Of a stretch of DNA of 6,888 nucleotides, positions 1-6,868 are shown piece after piece (the first letter of the stretch is position 1; every line of letters starts with the position of its first letter). Position numbers and translations under genes: made by a program. The notes beneath the pieces were generated by a model. The model was not told where the DNA came from. It ran no database searches and saw nothing but the letters and a program-made list of their open reading frames with translations. Source of the stretch: Proteiniphilum sp. UBA5283 (GTDB lineage: Bacteria; Bacteroidota; Bacteroidia; Bacteroidales; Dysgonomonadaceae); the NCBI GenBank assembly GCA_002408485.1, contig DHSP01000017.1, forward strand, positions 40,429 to 47,316. Reading direction: 5' to 3'.

Positions 1-45
1 TATTACCAAGTGTAAAGCTATTTCAACTCAACCGTTGACAACTTT
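1..45. other. Region downstream of susD, no gene or terminator seen
   Basis: The 45 bases after the susD stop are moderately AT-rich. On the minus strand they contain a short palindrome TCAACGGTTGA (27-37 on the plus strand) whose stem is too weak and loop too tight to be a terminator, and no T tract follows it. No start of a further gene is visible. The operon end is therefore not established inside this window. Confidence 0.5.
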
Positions 46-1812
46 TTATTGACTAATTTTTGATGGATAATTTGGATTTTGTTTAAATCCTTCTGGATAA
101 TTAGTTATCAACTCCAATTCAGAATTTGGTATAGGCCTTAATTTATGAATGTTAATATCAAAGAATTCGCAATCAGGGTTGAGTTGAGGTATTCGTTCGA
201 AACGATTGGTTCTTTTCAGGTCAAACCATCGAATCATTTCCGTTCCTAATTCCCGGGTGCGTTCATCTAAAATATAGTCGATGTCAATATCGGATGCTAC
301 TACAGGTAAAGAATTTGTTGTTTTGCGTGCTCTTTTGCGTAGATTATCAATATATACTTTTGCTGCATTATTTCCCTCTAAAAATAACGCACATTCTGCT
401 CCAATCAAGTACTGTTCAGCCAATCGGAATATGATGATATCATTCCCACTTTTCTCTAATTTGGGTGCAGTACGATTACGATCTAAATATTTGGTAATTG
501 TATTACAGTACATGCGTTCATTTGATCTGTATCCACCTCCAGGTTTTTTGTTTTCCCCTTTATAGATTAAATTTAAACCATCTACGAAAATACCACGCTT
601 CTTATATTCCGCAGCCTCTTCTTCACTGACTTCACGCATGGGGCGATAGAGAATTGTATCAGTTGGTTTTCCATCTTTCATGGGAACACCCATATCGTCA
701 TATTTATTTGTTGCAGAATTCCAAAGTTTACGATATACTGTTTCAAAAGTCCCTTCCAATCTTTTGTCGTTTTCATCAAAGAGAGTCGCATAATAATATG
801 TAGCCATATAGGATCCCATTTTCCGTCCATACCACCCGCTATGTTCATACAAACCATAGCCACTAAGCAGCGATTTTTTCTCTCTTAAACTAAATGTTGG
901 ATTGGCCGTGAAGTCCCTTGCAAGTATATGCAATTCAAGTGTATATACAGGGTCGAGTGTCATTTGAAGCGCCCAAATTGTTTCCTTATTGCCTTCGTTA
1001 TTAACATTGAAAACACTGGCATAATCATCTAATAGTCCATACTTCGATGATGATATGAAAGAGTCTGCAATTTTTTTTGCTGCAGAATATACTTCATTTT
1101 TAGAAGTATAGTATCCAGTAGACTTAATAATGGAATCTGAATACTGAGTGAGTGACATCAGAACTCTGGCTTTAAGTGCGTTGGCAATATCTATATTTAA
1201 TTCACCATTCAGATTAGATTTAGCGGGAAGTTTTTGTTCAGCAATGCTAATGTCGTCTAAAATAGTTTTATAGAATACATCGATAGTAGTTTGGTATCCT
1301 TCTGTTATCACTCCTTCTGTTGGGGTTAACGTATAGTGAGCACCTTCACCCCATAATTCTACTGCTATCCAGAAAAGCCAGGCTCTGAAAAAATTGAATT
1401 CTCCGGTTATTTTATCTTTATCCGCTTGTGAATTAAATGGGACCTCATCAATAATGGATAAACCATAATTGCAGTTGTTCAGCATTTCATAAAGATATCT
1501 CCATGCATTTCTTACTTCGCTGGATTCTACTAAGACATCAGTTTGATAAAGTGTCATGCGTTCCGCAGTTCTTTCTTGTGCGAAAGTAATTTCGTCCGTA
1601 CCAGCTGCGCCCAGATGTAATAATGTATATATTTGATAATGTGCTCTCTCGTATAAAGCTACAGACAGTGATTTAAGTCCACTTTCGGTTTTTAGAAATG
1701 ATTCATCTAAACGACCTTTGGGTTCTTCATCTAAAAATGTTTCACAAGAAGTGAGAATTCCTAGAAGAATTATACAATTGATAATGGTAATTTTTTTTAT
1801 TATCGTTCTCAT
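46..1812 (-). CDS. SusD/RagB-family surface glycan-binding lipoprotein
   Basis: 588 aa, within the usual 500-650 range. The N-terminus is a lipoprotein signal: basic start, hydrophobic stretch ITIINCIILLGIL, and a lipobox LTSC with lipidated Cys23, followed by ETFLDEEPKGRL, the normal SusD opening. The TPR-rich helical core shows GEFNFFRAWLFW (137-148) and NALKARVLM (211-219). The C-terminal SusD/RagB domain shows IFRLAEQYLIGAECALF (461-477), LDERTRELGTEMIRWFDLKR (515-534) and LRPIPNSELEL (558-568), which are hallmark motifs. It is the extracellular lid over the SusC barrel and captures the oligosaccharide before import. The start lies 11 bp after the susC stop; the intervening bases are AT-rich without a Shine-Dalgarno sequence, so it is cotranscribed with, and possibly translationally coupled to, susC. 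Full length with no frameshift. Ligand specificity cannot be read from the sequence. Confidence 0.96.
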   Translation of the reverse strand: MRTIIKKITIINCIILLGILTSCETFLDEEPKGRLDESFLKTESGLKSLSVALYERAHYQIYTLLHLGAAGTDEITFAQERTAERMTLYQTDVLVESSEVRNAWRYLYEMLNNCNYGLSIIDEVPFNSQADKDKITGEFNFFRAWLFWIAVELWGEGAHYTLTPTEGVITEGYQTTIDVFYKTILDDISIAEQKLPAKSNLNGELNIDIANALKARVLMSLTQYSDSIIKSTGYYTSKNEVYSAAKKIADSFISSSKYGLLDDYASVFNVNNEGNKETIWALQMTLDPVYTLELHILARDFTANPTFSLREKKSLLSGYGLYEHSGWYGRKMGSYMATYYYATLFDENDKRLEGTFETVYRKLWNSATNKYDDMGVPMKDGKPTDTILYRPMREVSEEEAAEYKKRGIFVDGLNLIYKGENKKPGGGYRSNERMYCNTITKYLDRNRTAPKLEKSGNDIIIFRLAEQYLIGAECALFLEGNNAAKVYIDNLRKRARKTTNSLPVVASDIDIDYILDERTRELGTEMIRWFDLKRTNRFERIPQLNPDCEFFDINIHKLRPIPNSELELITNYPEGFKQNPNYPSKISQ

Positions 1813-1823
1813 AATAATCTAAT

Positions 1824-4800
1824 TTAAAATGTAACGTTAAATTTTAATGCATAAGACTTCCAGACCGTCCAGTCAGAACTTGGAGACATTGGATCAATGC
1901 AATCTTTGGCAGCTCTGTAGATAAAAAATGGGTTATGAGCTAAAAAACTCACATTGACATTATTCAAAGGTTTTAATTTGAAACGATATGCCAGGGATAT
2001 CTCTTGCATAACAATATAGTCACCCTTTCTATATCTCCATAATCCATCTAATGTATTGGTGGTTGATAAAGCCATTAATGGATATTTTCCATTGGGATTA
2101 TCGGGAGTCCAATAATCGTTCAACAATTTTAATGGAAGAGCACTGCTCCAACCTGTGCCAGCCATCTGAATCATGTGTCCAAATTTTCCATTCATTGTAA
2201 ACGACAAACTCAGATTCTGGTATGTGAAAGAATTCCGCATATATGCCATCCACGAGGGATCTCTTTGTCCAAGAATCTTTTTGTCAAAAGTGCTGCTGAT
2301 AGAACCATCGGCACCTTCTCCATCGGGACCAGCTATGTCTTTTAACTTCTGATAACCAGGGTATGTTCCGTATTTTTTAGCTTCATCAACCTCGCTAACT
2401 TGCCAGATTCCATCCAGGATGTAATCATTATATACTCTCAATGGCTTTCCAATAAATAAATTGTTATTGGGCATATCTTCCGAGGTAATTAATTTTTCAA
2501 TTTTACTTTTGTTAAACGAATAATTAATGTCTGTTTGCCATTTAAAATCTTTGGTTGTAATATTCGTAGAATTAATTGATAATTCTAACCCAATATTGCT
2601 GGTTTCACCGATGTTTTGCCAAATCTCCGTAGAACCGCTTAAATTAGGCAAAGAACGCATAAATAATAAATCAGAGGTATAAGTTCTGTAAGCATCAATG
2701 TAACCATTTATGCGTCCTCTGAACAATCCCCAATCTAATCCAACGTTTGTTGTTTTCGAAATCTCCCAACCCAAACTTTTATTCACTAACCCATCTAACA
2801 TATAACCGGTTAATAATGTATTACCGAAATTGGTTCGGCGTGCCTTTGTCCCCGCAAAAGTCTCGTATGGGTTTATTGCTGCATTGCCTACTGAGCCATA
2901 GCTAAGCCGGACTTTCAATGAGGTAAGCACATTTGATTTGTAAAAATCTTCATTATTGATTATCCAGGCACCAGAGATGGCAGGGAATGTAGCCCATTTA
3001 TTGCCGGGTGCTAAAACCGATGCGCCATCAGAGCGTATAGAGAAATTCAATAAGTATCGGTTGTCATAGCCATATTGAAAACGCCCAATTAATGATGCGA
3101 TTGTTTTTTGACTGTATGAACTTTCGTTTCGAATGTTTCCGGTTAATTCTGATAAGTTCCAATTACCCAAACCATCATCTGGCAAGCCTGTTCCCTTTGC
3201 TTGAAAGTATTTATTAACCCCTTTTTGAAGGCTGGCTACACCAGTCGCATTCACATTGTGTTTTTGAAAAGTCTGCGTGTAATTCAAAATATTATCCCAA
3301 GTCAAATCAGTATTGAACGAATTATTTTTTTCTGCGTAGGCTCCTTCGCTATCACGTACAATGTAACGTTTAGTCGTGTTTTTTCCATAAAAAACATCTC
3401 CTAGCCGGTTGTCAATTTCGTAACCAAAATTAGAATTAAAGGTCATCCCTTTAAATAAGTCAGCATATAAAGAAGCAACACCGAACAATCTGTGGTATGT
3501 CAGCTTGTCTTGATATGGATTGTTAAAATCGAGAAGCGGATTTGCGTAAATGTTAATCACATTTTCTATCAAATTACCGTCGTCATCGTAGGCCCTTATT
3601 AATGGATTCAAATATGTGAGAGCATTATATGTCACCGTACCCGAACTTTGCATGACGCCGGGCTCAACGTCATTTTGAACTAAATTTGTGTAGCGTGCAT
3701 TGATTCCTATTTTCAAGAAATTAAAAATACGCTGCTCTTGTCTTAAACCCAGGCTTAATCGTCTCGCGCCATTATTGGGGTAATAACCTTCATCATCTCT
3801 AAATCCTATAGAGAAACGACCATTGTTTTTTACTCCGGAAGTTTCAATACTCAAATTATACTCTTGACTAGCAGTAGATTCTTTATAAAGGAGTTTCTTC
3901 CAATCTGTAAAAATATTATTATTTACAGATCCTAATTCCTTCGCATCAAAGGTTTGATCGTCATTAAGCGGTGCGCCTGTATCCCAACCAATTCCTCGAT
4001 AGGCGTCAAAGCGAGCTCTATCTCGACGATAAGATATATATTCATTACCATCCATTAAGTCAGGTAATTTTACCATGTTTAAGCCGTAAAAAGCATCAAA
4101 ATTAATTGTTGTTTTTTCTTGAGAAAGATTGCCACCTTTCGTGGTAATTAGGATTACGCCATTTGCTCCCCTAGAACCATATATCGAAGCAGATACAGCG
4201 TCTTTTAAAACTTCAATATTTTGAATTTCACTGACTGGTATATCATCAATTGAGTTTTTTGGAATACCATCAACAACGTAGAGCGGACTATTATCCGCAT
4301 TAATCGAACGTCTGCCTCTAATTAATACCGATGGTGAACCTCCAGGTCGAGTTACAGGCCCAACATCTATTCCAGCAATTTTTCCAGACAAAGCATTCAT
4401 GATATTTGCTACAGGAATATTATTTAATTCTTCTGTTTTCACAGATGCAACTGCGCCGGTTAAATCACTTCTTTTCATTACACCATATCCCACCACTACT
4501 AGTTCATCCAGAGCTTGGGTATCTTCTTCCAGAATTACCTCATGGTGCGTTTTTTTTGCAGTATTTATATTTTGTTCTAAGTAACCGATATAAGAAATTC
4601 GTATGAAAGCATTATCCTCTACAGACAGAGAAAAATTCCCATCAATATCAGTAACAGTCCCATTTGTAGTTCCCGATTCAATTATGTTTGCACCAATAAT
4701 CGGTTCGCCATTTTTATCCGTCACGGTTCCTGTTATTGTTTTCTTTTGTTGTTGAGCAACTATTTTCATTTCTTCTGAAGTGAGTTTTGATTTATCAACA

Positions 4801-5162
4801 ACAGTGAGAATGATATGATTTCCTTCCATGGAATAATCAAGATCTTTATCCTTCAATAAGGAAGTTAGCACATTAGAAACAGCTTTTTGATTCGCTCTGA
4901 CCGACACCTTTTCGTTGGTGTTTACTTCATTATTGTAGATGAATAGATAATCGGTCTGTTTTTCAATGTCGTTTAGTACCTCTTTCAGAGCTACATTGCG
5001 CTTATTGATTGTTACCCTGGCATTTTGTGTATAACTCATTTCAGCCATAGTGCAAAAGACACAGGTAAACAATAGAATAAAGGTTGTTCGCATAATCGAT
5101 AAAAAATGTTTAATAGGCACTTTTTCGGTTAAATTAGTGCCCGATGAGTTGTTTTTCTTCAT
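1824..5162 (-). CDS. SusC/RagA-family TonB-dependent outer-membrane transporter with N-terminal STN signalling domain
   Basis: 1112 aa, typical for the signalling (STN-bearing) subclass of SusC; SusC proteins without STN are roughly 100 residues shorter. Domains: signal peptide with hydrophobic core FILLFTCVFCTMA (28-40) after a long basic n-region; STN domain about 48-122 (ARVTINKRNVALKEVLNDIE, then DYLFIYNNEV); carboxypeptidase-regulatory-like beta-sandwich about 142-213 (ITGTVTDKNGEPIIGANI); TonB box region DELVVVGYG (219-227); plug about 228-345 with SPLYVVDGIP (292-301) and the SusC signature YGSRGANGVILITTKGG (328-344); then a beta-barrel to a C-terminal strand ending in FNVTF with terminal Phe. 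It imports oligosaccharides across the outer membrane with the SusD-like protein encoded 11 bp downstream, powered by TonB-ExbBD. STN should signal to the FecR-like protein encoded upstream. Start: the first ATG is used; Met24 (codon 5093-5091) is an alternative that would give a more ordinary signal peptide. The glycan cannot be deduced from sequence alone. Confidence 0.97.
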   Translation of the reverse strand: MKKNNSSGTNLTEKVPIKHFLSIMRTTFILLFTCVFCTMAEMSYTQNARVTINKRNVALKEVLNDIEKQTDYLFIYNNEVNTNEKVSVRANQKAVSNVLTSLLKDKDLDYSMEGNHIILTVVDKSKLTSEEMKIVAQQQKKTITGTVTDKNGEPIIGANIIESGTTNGTVTDIDGNFSLSVEDNAFIRISYIGYLEQNINTAKKTHHEVILEEDTQALDELVVVGYGVMKRSDLTGAVASVKTEELNNIPVANIMNALSGKIAGIDVGPVTRPGGSPSVLIRGRRSINADNSPLYVVDGIPKNSIDDIPVSEIQNIEVLKDAVSASIYGSRGANGVILITTKGGNLSQEKTTINFDAFYGLNMVKLPDLMDGNEYISYRRDRARFDAYRGIGWDTGAPLNDDQTFDAKELGSVNNNIFTDWKKLLYKESTASQEYNLSIETSGVKNNGRFSIGFRDDEGYYPNNGARRLSLGLRQEQRIFNFLKIGINARYTNLVQNDVEPGVMQSSGTVTYNALTYLNPLIRAYDDDGNLIENVINIYANPLLDFNNPYQDKLTYHRLFGVASLYADLFKGMTFNSNFGYEIDNRLGDVFYGKNTTKRYIVRDSEGAYAEKNNSFNTDLTWDNILNYTQTFQKHNVNATGVASLQKGVNKYFQAKGTGLPDDGLGNWNLSELTGNIRNESSYSQKTIASLIGRFQYGYDNRYLLNFSIRSDGASVLAPGNKWATFPAISGAWIINNEDFYKSNVLTSLKVRLSYGSVGNAAINPYETFAGTKARRTNFGNTLLTGYMLDGLVNKSLGWEISKTTNVGLDWGLFRGRINGYIDAYRTYTSDLLFMRSLPNLSGSTEIWQNIGETSNIGLELSINSTNITTKDFKWQTDINYSFNKSKIEKLITSEDMPNNNLFIGKPLRVYNDYILDGIWQVSEVDEAKKYGTYPGYQKLKDIAGPDGEGADGSISSTFDKKILGQRDPSWMAYMRNSFTYQNLSLSFTMNGKFGHMIQMAGTGWSSALPLKLLNDYWTPDNPNGKYPLMALSTTNTLDGLWRYRKGDYIVMQEISLAYRFKLKPLNNVNVSFLAHNPFFIYRAAKDCIDPMSPSSDWTVWKSYALKFNVTF

Positions 5163-5169
5163 ACATTTG
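5162..5169 (+). promoter_or_regulatory. Candidate antisense promoter (-7 box) at the susC start
   Basis: Plus-strand TACATTTG is a perfect TAnnTTTG -7 box. It overlaps the last base of the susC start codon complement (5160-5162) and points away from susC into the fecR-susC gap. A start site about 5-10 bases downstream would give an RNA ending at the terminator at 5221-5255. No clear TTTG -33 element is found at the proper distance (around 5138-5142); TTG at 5149-5151 is too close and TTAG at 5134-5137 is slightly too far. An 8-base match with two free positions can occur by chance; its pairing with a correctly oriented terminator is what supports it. Confidence 0.5.
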
Positions 5170-5174
5170 TAATT

Positions 5175-5255
5175 GTTAAGTTAATACAGTTAATAGATTA
5201 ATTGTGTTGATTTTCATTTCAACCGATGGGTGTTGCAGCACCTGTCGGTTTTTTT
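5175..5255 (+). ncRNA. Predicted cis-antisense small RNA against the susC leader (DonS-like)
   Basis: This interval is bounded by a plus-strand TAnnTTTG box (5162-5169) and a plus-strand intrinsic terminator (5221-5255). There is no plus-strand gene in the window that such a terminator could serve, and the nearest plus-strand reading frames are shadows of susC. The predicted RNA is about 75-80 nt, entirely complementary to the 5' untranslated region of the susC mRNA. Known biology: in Bacteroides fragilis, ECF sigma/anti-sigma-controlled PULs can carry a small RNA (DonS) antisense to the region upstream of the susC homologue that represses the operon. The layout here, between a FecR gene and an STN-type susC, is the same. 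Both ends are estimates: the 5' end is inferred from the box and could shift by several bases. Function as a repressor is inferred from that analogy. Confidence 0.6.
5221..5255 (+). terminator. Rho-independent terminator, plus strand
   Basis: The plus strand forms a hairpin from 5221 to 5250. Its outer arms AACCGA and TCGGTT (5221-5226 / 5245-5250) are followed by two G-U pairs, then GGTG/CACC (5229-5232 / 5239-5242), one more U-G pair, and a UGCA loop (5234-5237). This gives 13 pairs, running directly into seven T residues (5249-5255). On the minus strand the three G-U pairs become A-C mismatches and the stem is followed by GAAATG rather than a T tract, so it should not stop transcription entering susC from fecR. 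The orientation is therefore clearly plus. Confidence 0.8.
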
Positions 5256-5261
5256 GGTCTG

Positions 5262-5268
5262 TCCCCTA
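5262..5268 (-). promoter_or_regulatory. TAGGGGA motif in the susC leader, possible ECF promoter element
   Basis: The minus strand reads TAGGGGA about 100 bases upstream of the susC ATG and just upstream of the hairpin. A near-identical TAGGGTA occurs in the gap before fecR (6262-6268). G-runs are rare in these AT-rich intergenic stretches, so a shared motif before two genes of the same regulon could be an element read by the local ECF sigma factor. Two occurrences are too few to prove this. Confidence 0.25.
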
Positions 5269-5295
5269 GTTCATATGTATTAGTTTTTAAATTTG

Positions 5296-6213
5296 TTATT
5301 TAATGTAAATTTTACCGGTGTGATCATCTCTTACATAAGTAAAATGGATACTTTTCTGTAGTACACGTAGTGCGTAATCAACACCGTCTGACTGGCGGAA
5401 TTTTCCTGTATAGGTGTGCTGGGGTAAACTTTTGGAATCGATATGAATATCCACATCGAAATATTTTTCAAGCGATAAGAGTATTTCGTCTAACTTCGTA
5501 TCGTTAAAGGCGATAAGCCCTTGTCGCCAAAGATATTTATCAGTATTGATTATCTCAGAGATAACCAGATTATTGTTCTGAAAAGTTGCTTTTTCGTTTG
5601 GTTTCAATGAGGTTAATTTTATTCCTTCTTTAAATACATCCACACCTCCTTCAAAAAGACTTGTTTCAAAGTGGTTAAATTGGCTGTAAGCTTCAACGTT
5701 AAAGGCCGTTCCTGTAACCTGCACATCACCCAGACTGGTTTTCACGATAAAAGGTTTTTTTTCATTCTTGCTGACTGCAAAGTAGGCCTCCCCGTCTAAA
5801 TAGACGGTACGATACTTCTTTGAAAATTGGCTAGGATAGCGAAATGTAGTGTTTGCATTTAACCAGACATTGCTGTTGTCTGCCAAAATAAGATTAATTC
5901 GTTGTCCGGGGGGGACAAGAATGGTGTTGTACTGCTCCGGGTAATTATTGTTATTGAACAAATATAAACCGCCTACAATGAGAAGTAAAACGACCGCTGC
6001 AACCGCACTTATTATCCATGGAGTGGATTCGGGCAATCTCTTTTGTTTGCTTACAACTTCACGCGATGTGAATAGCAGTGCGTCATACGTTTTACGTTCT
6101 TCAATAAAGGTCTTCTCATTTACCACGGATTGGTCTAACCACTGACGAATTACTTTCTCTTCATCAATAGATGTTTTTCCTTCAAAAAAGCGGTATAATA
6201 ACTCCCTGTCCAT
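5296..6213 (-). CDS. FecR-family anti-sigma factor / transmembrane signal transducer
   Basis: 305 aa, usual length for the Bacteroidetes FecR family. Domains in order: a cytoplasmic N-terminal sigma-binding segment (about 1-60, LLYRFFEGKTSIDEEKVIRQ-like opening); a single membrane helix at about 65-86 (WIISAVAAVVLLLIVGGLYL); a periplasmic FecR domain at about 95-195 containing VPPGQRINLILADNSNVWLN, DGEAYFAV and VQVTGTAFNVEAY; and a C-terminal DUF4974-type domain at about 232-303 with FNDTKLDEILLSLEKYFDVD and YTGKFRQSDGVDYALRVLQK. The last domain resembles STN/secretin folds and is the expected contact for the STN domain of the adjacent SusC-like transporter. In this family the protein holds the ECF sigma factor at the inner membrane and transmits the transport signal from the outer membrane. 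It lies between its sigma factor and its transporter, the classical order. All expected domains are present, with no truncation. The upstream gap has no recognisable TAnnTTTG box, so it may be read with sigma or from a sigma-dependent promoter. Confidence 0.96.
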   Translation of the reverse strand: MDRELLYRFFEGKTSIDEEKVIRQWLDQSVVNEKTFIEERKTYDALLFTSREVVSKQKRLPESTPWIISAVAAVVLLLIVGGLYLFNNNNYPEQYNTILVPPGQRINLILADNSNVWLNANTTFRYPSQFSKKYRTVYLDGEAYFAVSKNEKKPFIVKTSLGDVQVTGTAFNVEAYSQFNHFETSLFEGGVDVFKEGIKLTSLKPNEKATFQNNNLVISEIINTDKYLWRQGLIAFNDTKLDEILLSLEKYFDVDIHIDSKSLPQHTYTGKFRQSDGVDYALRVLQKSIHFTYVRDDHTGKIYIK

Positions 6214-6261
6214 CGAGTAAATATTCTTTCTGTATATATAGATAACAGTTAAGAAAAGAAC

Positions 6262-6268
6262 TACCCTA
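6262..6268 (-). promoter_or_regulatory. TAGGGTA motif in the fecR leader, possible ECF promoter element
   Basis: The minus strand reads TAGGGTA 49-55 bases upstream of the fecR ATG, within the 70-bp gap after the sigma gene (6214-6283). It differs at one position from TAGGGGA in the susC leader. The gap has no TAnnTTTG box, so fecR is expressed either by readthrough from sigma or from a non-housekeeping promoter that this motif might mark. Low confidence. Confidence 0.2.
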
Positions 6269-6283
6269 AATTGAAAATGTGTT

Positions 6284-6850
6284 TTAACAAAAAATAAACA
6301 AGAAAGGTATAAGGATGTATAAATATTTCAGATTTATACGAAGTTCACGCAATGCTCTTGAAATGTGGTACTCGATTGTTTTGCAGCTTAGATTCATTTT
6401 TTCTGCAATTTCATGATATGAAAGACCTTCAAACCGGTTTAATACAAATATTTGATGTGTCTTTTTGGGTAAACTTTGAAGGGTTTCATGAATGATCCTC
6501 TCCATTTCTTCTGAAAAGAGAAATTCCGGGTCACAGGCTCGCAGTGTGTTTATACTTAATGATAATCGCCATGACTCATGTTCACATAGTATGTTTTCAG
6601 TACGCTGCTTTACCTGGATGTGTTGTAGGTGATTCAGGCATTTGTTTTTTACAATAGTTAAAATATAGGCTTGAGGCTTCGTGTCGGAGAAAAGGCTTTC
6701 CCGGTTCTCCCAAAACAGGGTAAAAGCTTCCGAAACAAAATCCTCGGCAGTTTCTCTCTCTCTTACATATCCTTGTGCAAAACAAATAAAACGTTCGTAA
6801 TATTCATTAAACAATTGGTTGAAACGATGTATGTCGGTAAAAGAATTCAT
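6284..6850 (-). CDS. ECF (extracytoplasmic function) RNA polymerase sigma factor, Bacteroidetes SusC/FecR-linked type
   Basis: 188 aa, a normal length for an ECF sigma factor with only regions 2 and 4. Region 2 spans about residues 8-80, including the segment with ETAEDFVSEAFTLFWENR (33-50), the typical -10-recognition and core-binding helices, followed by AYILTIVKNKCLNHL (61-75). Region 4 spans about 115-172, with the helix-turn-helix LSYHEIAEKMNLSCKTIEYH (143-162) preceded by LPKKTHQIFVLNRFEG. The last 17 residues, from LKYLYIL to FLFIFC, form an unusually hydrophobic tail. The start is fixed by a -7 promoter box 18 bases upstream of the ATG, which leaves room only for a very short leader without a Shine-Dalgarno sequence. 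It is first in the module, 70 bp before the anti-sigma gene. Its expected role is cytoplasmic: directing RNA polymerase to the susC promoter when freed by the FecR-like partner. The family assignment is secure; the target promoter is inferred from position. Confidence 0.96.
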   Translation of the reverse strand: MNSFTDIHRFNQLFNEYYERFICFAQGYVRERETAEDFVSEAFTLFWENRESLFSDTKPQAYILTIVKNKCLNHLQHIQVKQRTENILCEHESWRLSLSINTLRACDPEFLFSEEMERIIHETLQSLPKKTHQIFVLNRFEGLSYHEIAEKMNLSCKTIEYHISRALRELRINLKYLYILIPFLFIFC

Positions 6851-6868
6851 GAAAGGAAAATTTCACGA

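Larger units (their letters stand above)
5163..5295 (-). promoter_or_regulatory. susC leader / fecR-susC intergenic control region
   Basis: This 133-bp gap separates the fecR stop from the susC ATG. On the susC strand it contains, in order, a TACATATG sequence (5279-5272, one mismatch to the -7 consensus), an ACTAGGGGAC segment (5270-5261), an A7 run, the imperfect hairpin, and an AT-rich stretch with two copies of TATTAAC 9 bases apart (plus-strand positions 5180-5186 and 5189-5195). The AT-rich stretch next to the ATG with no Shine-Dalgarno sequence is normal for Bacteroidetes translation starts. The sigma-dependent promoter for susC-susD most likely lies in the fecR-proximal half, upstream of the hairpin, but I cannot define its boxes. 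Confidence 0.5.

Noticed and set aside
27..37. Short palindrome TCAACCGTTGA downstream of susD as a terminator or operator
   Set aside because: The stem is at most 4-5 pairs with almost no loop and no T tract follows on the susD strand; chance occurrence is likely.
4550..4557. A8 tract on the coding strand of susC, with similar A8 tracts at 1791-1798, 1071-1078 and 5755-5762, which could suggest phase variation or programmed frameshifting
   Set aside because: All four encode Lys-Lys in frame in intact genes, as expected of an AT-rich genome. No alternative-frame product or stimulatory structure is evident, and four scattered tracts of equal length are best explained by codon use.
4399..4606. 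Overlapping plus-strand reading frames opposite the susC plug region, and others opposite susD, fecR and the sigma gene
   Set aside because: They lie antisense to strongly conserved domains, have no promoter or recognisable protein features, and are the expected shadows of long genes.
5180..5195. Two GTTAATA copies 9 bases apart as an operator repeat
   Set aside because: They lie in an AT-rich leader where such short repeats arise readily, and two copies without symmetry or further evidence do not support a binding site; noted only in the leader description.
5272..5279. Minus-strand TACATATG upstream of susC as a housekeeping -7 box
   Set aside because: It has one mismatch to TAnnTTTG and no TTTG-like -33 element about 20 bases upstream; the gene is expected to be ECF-dependent.
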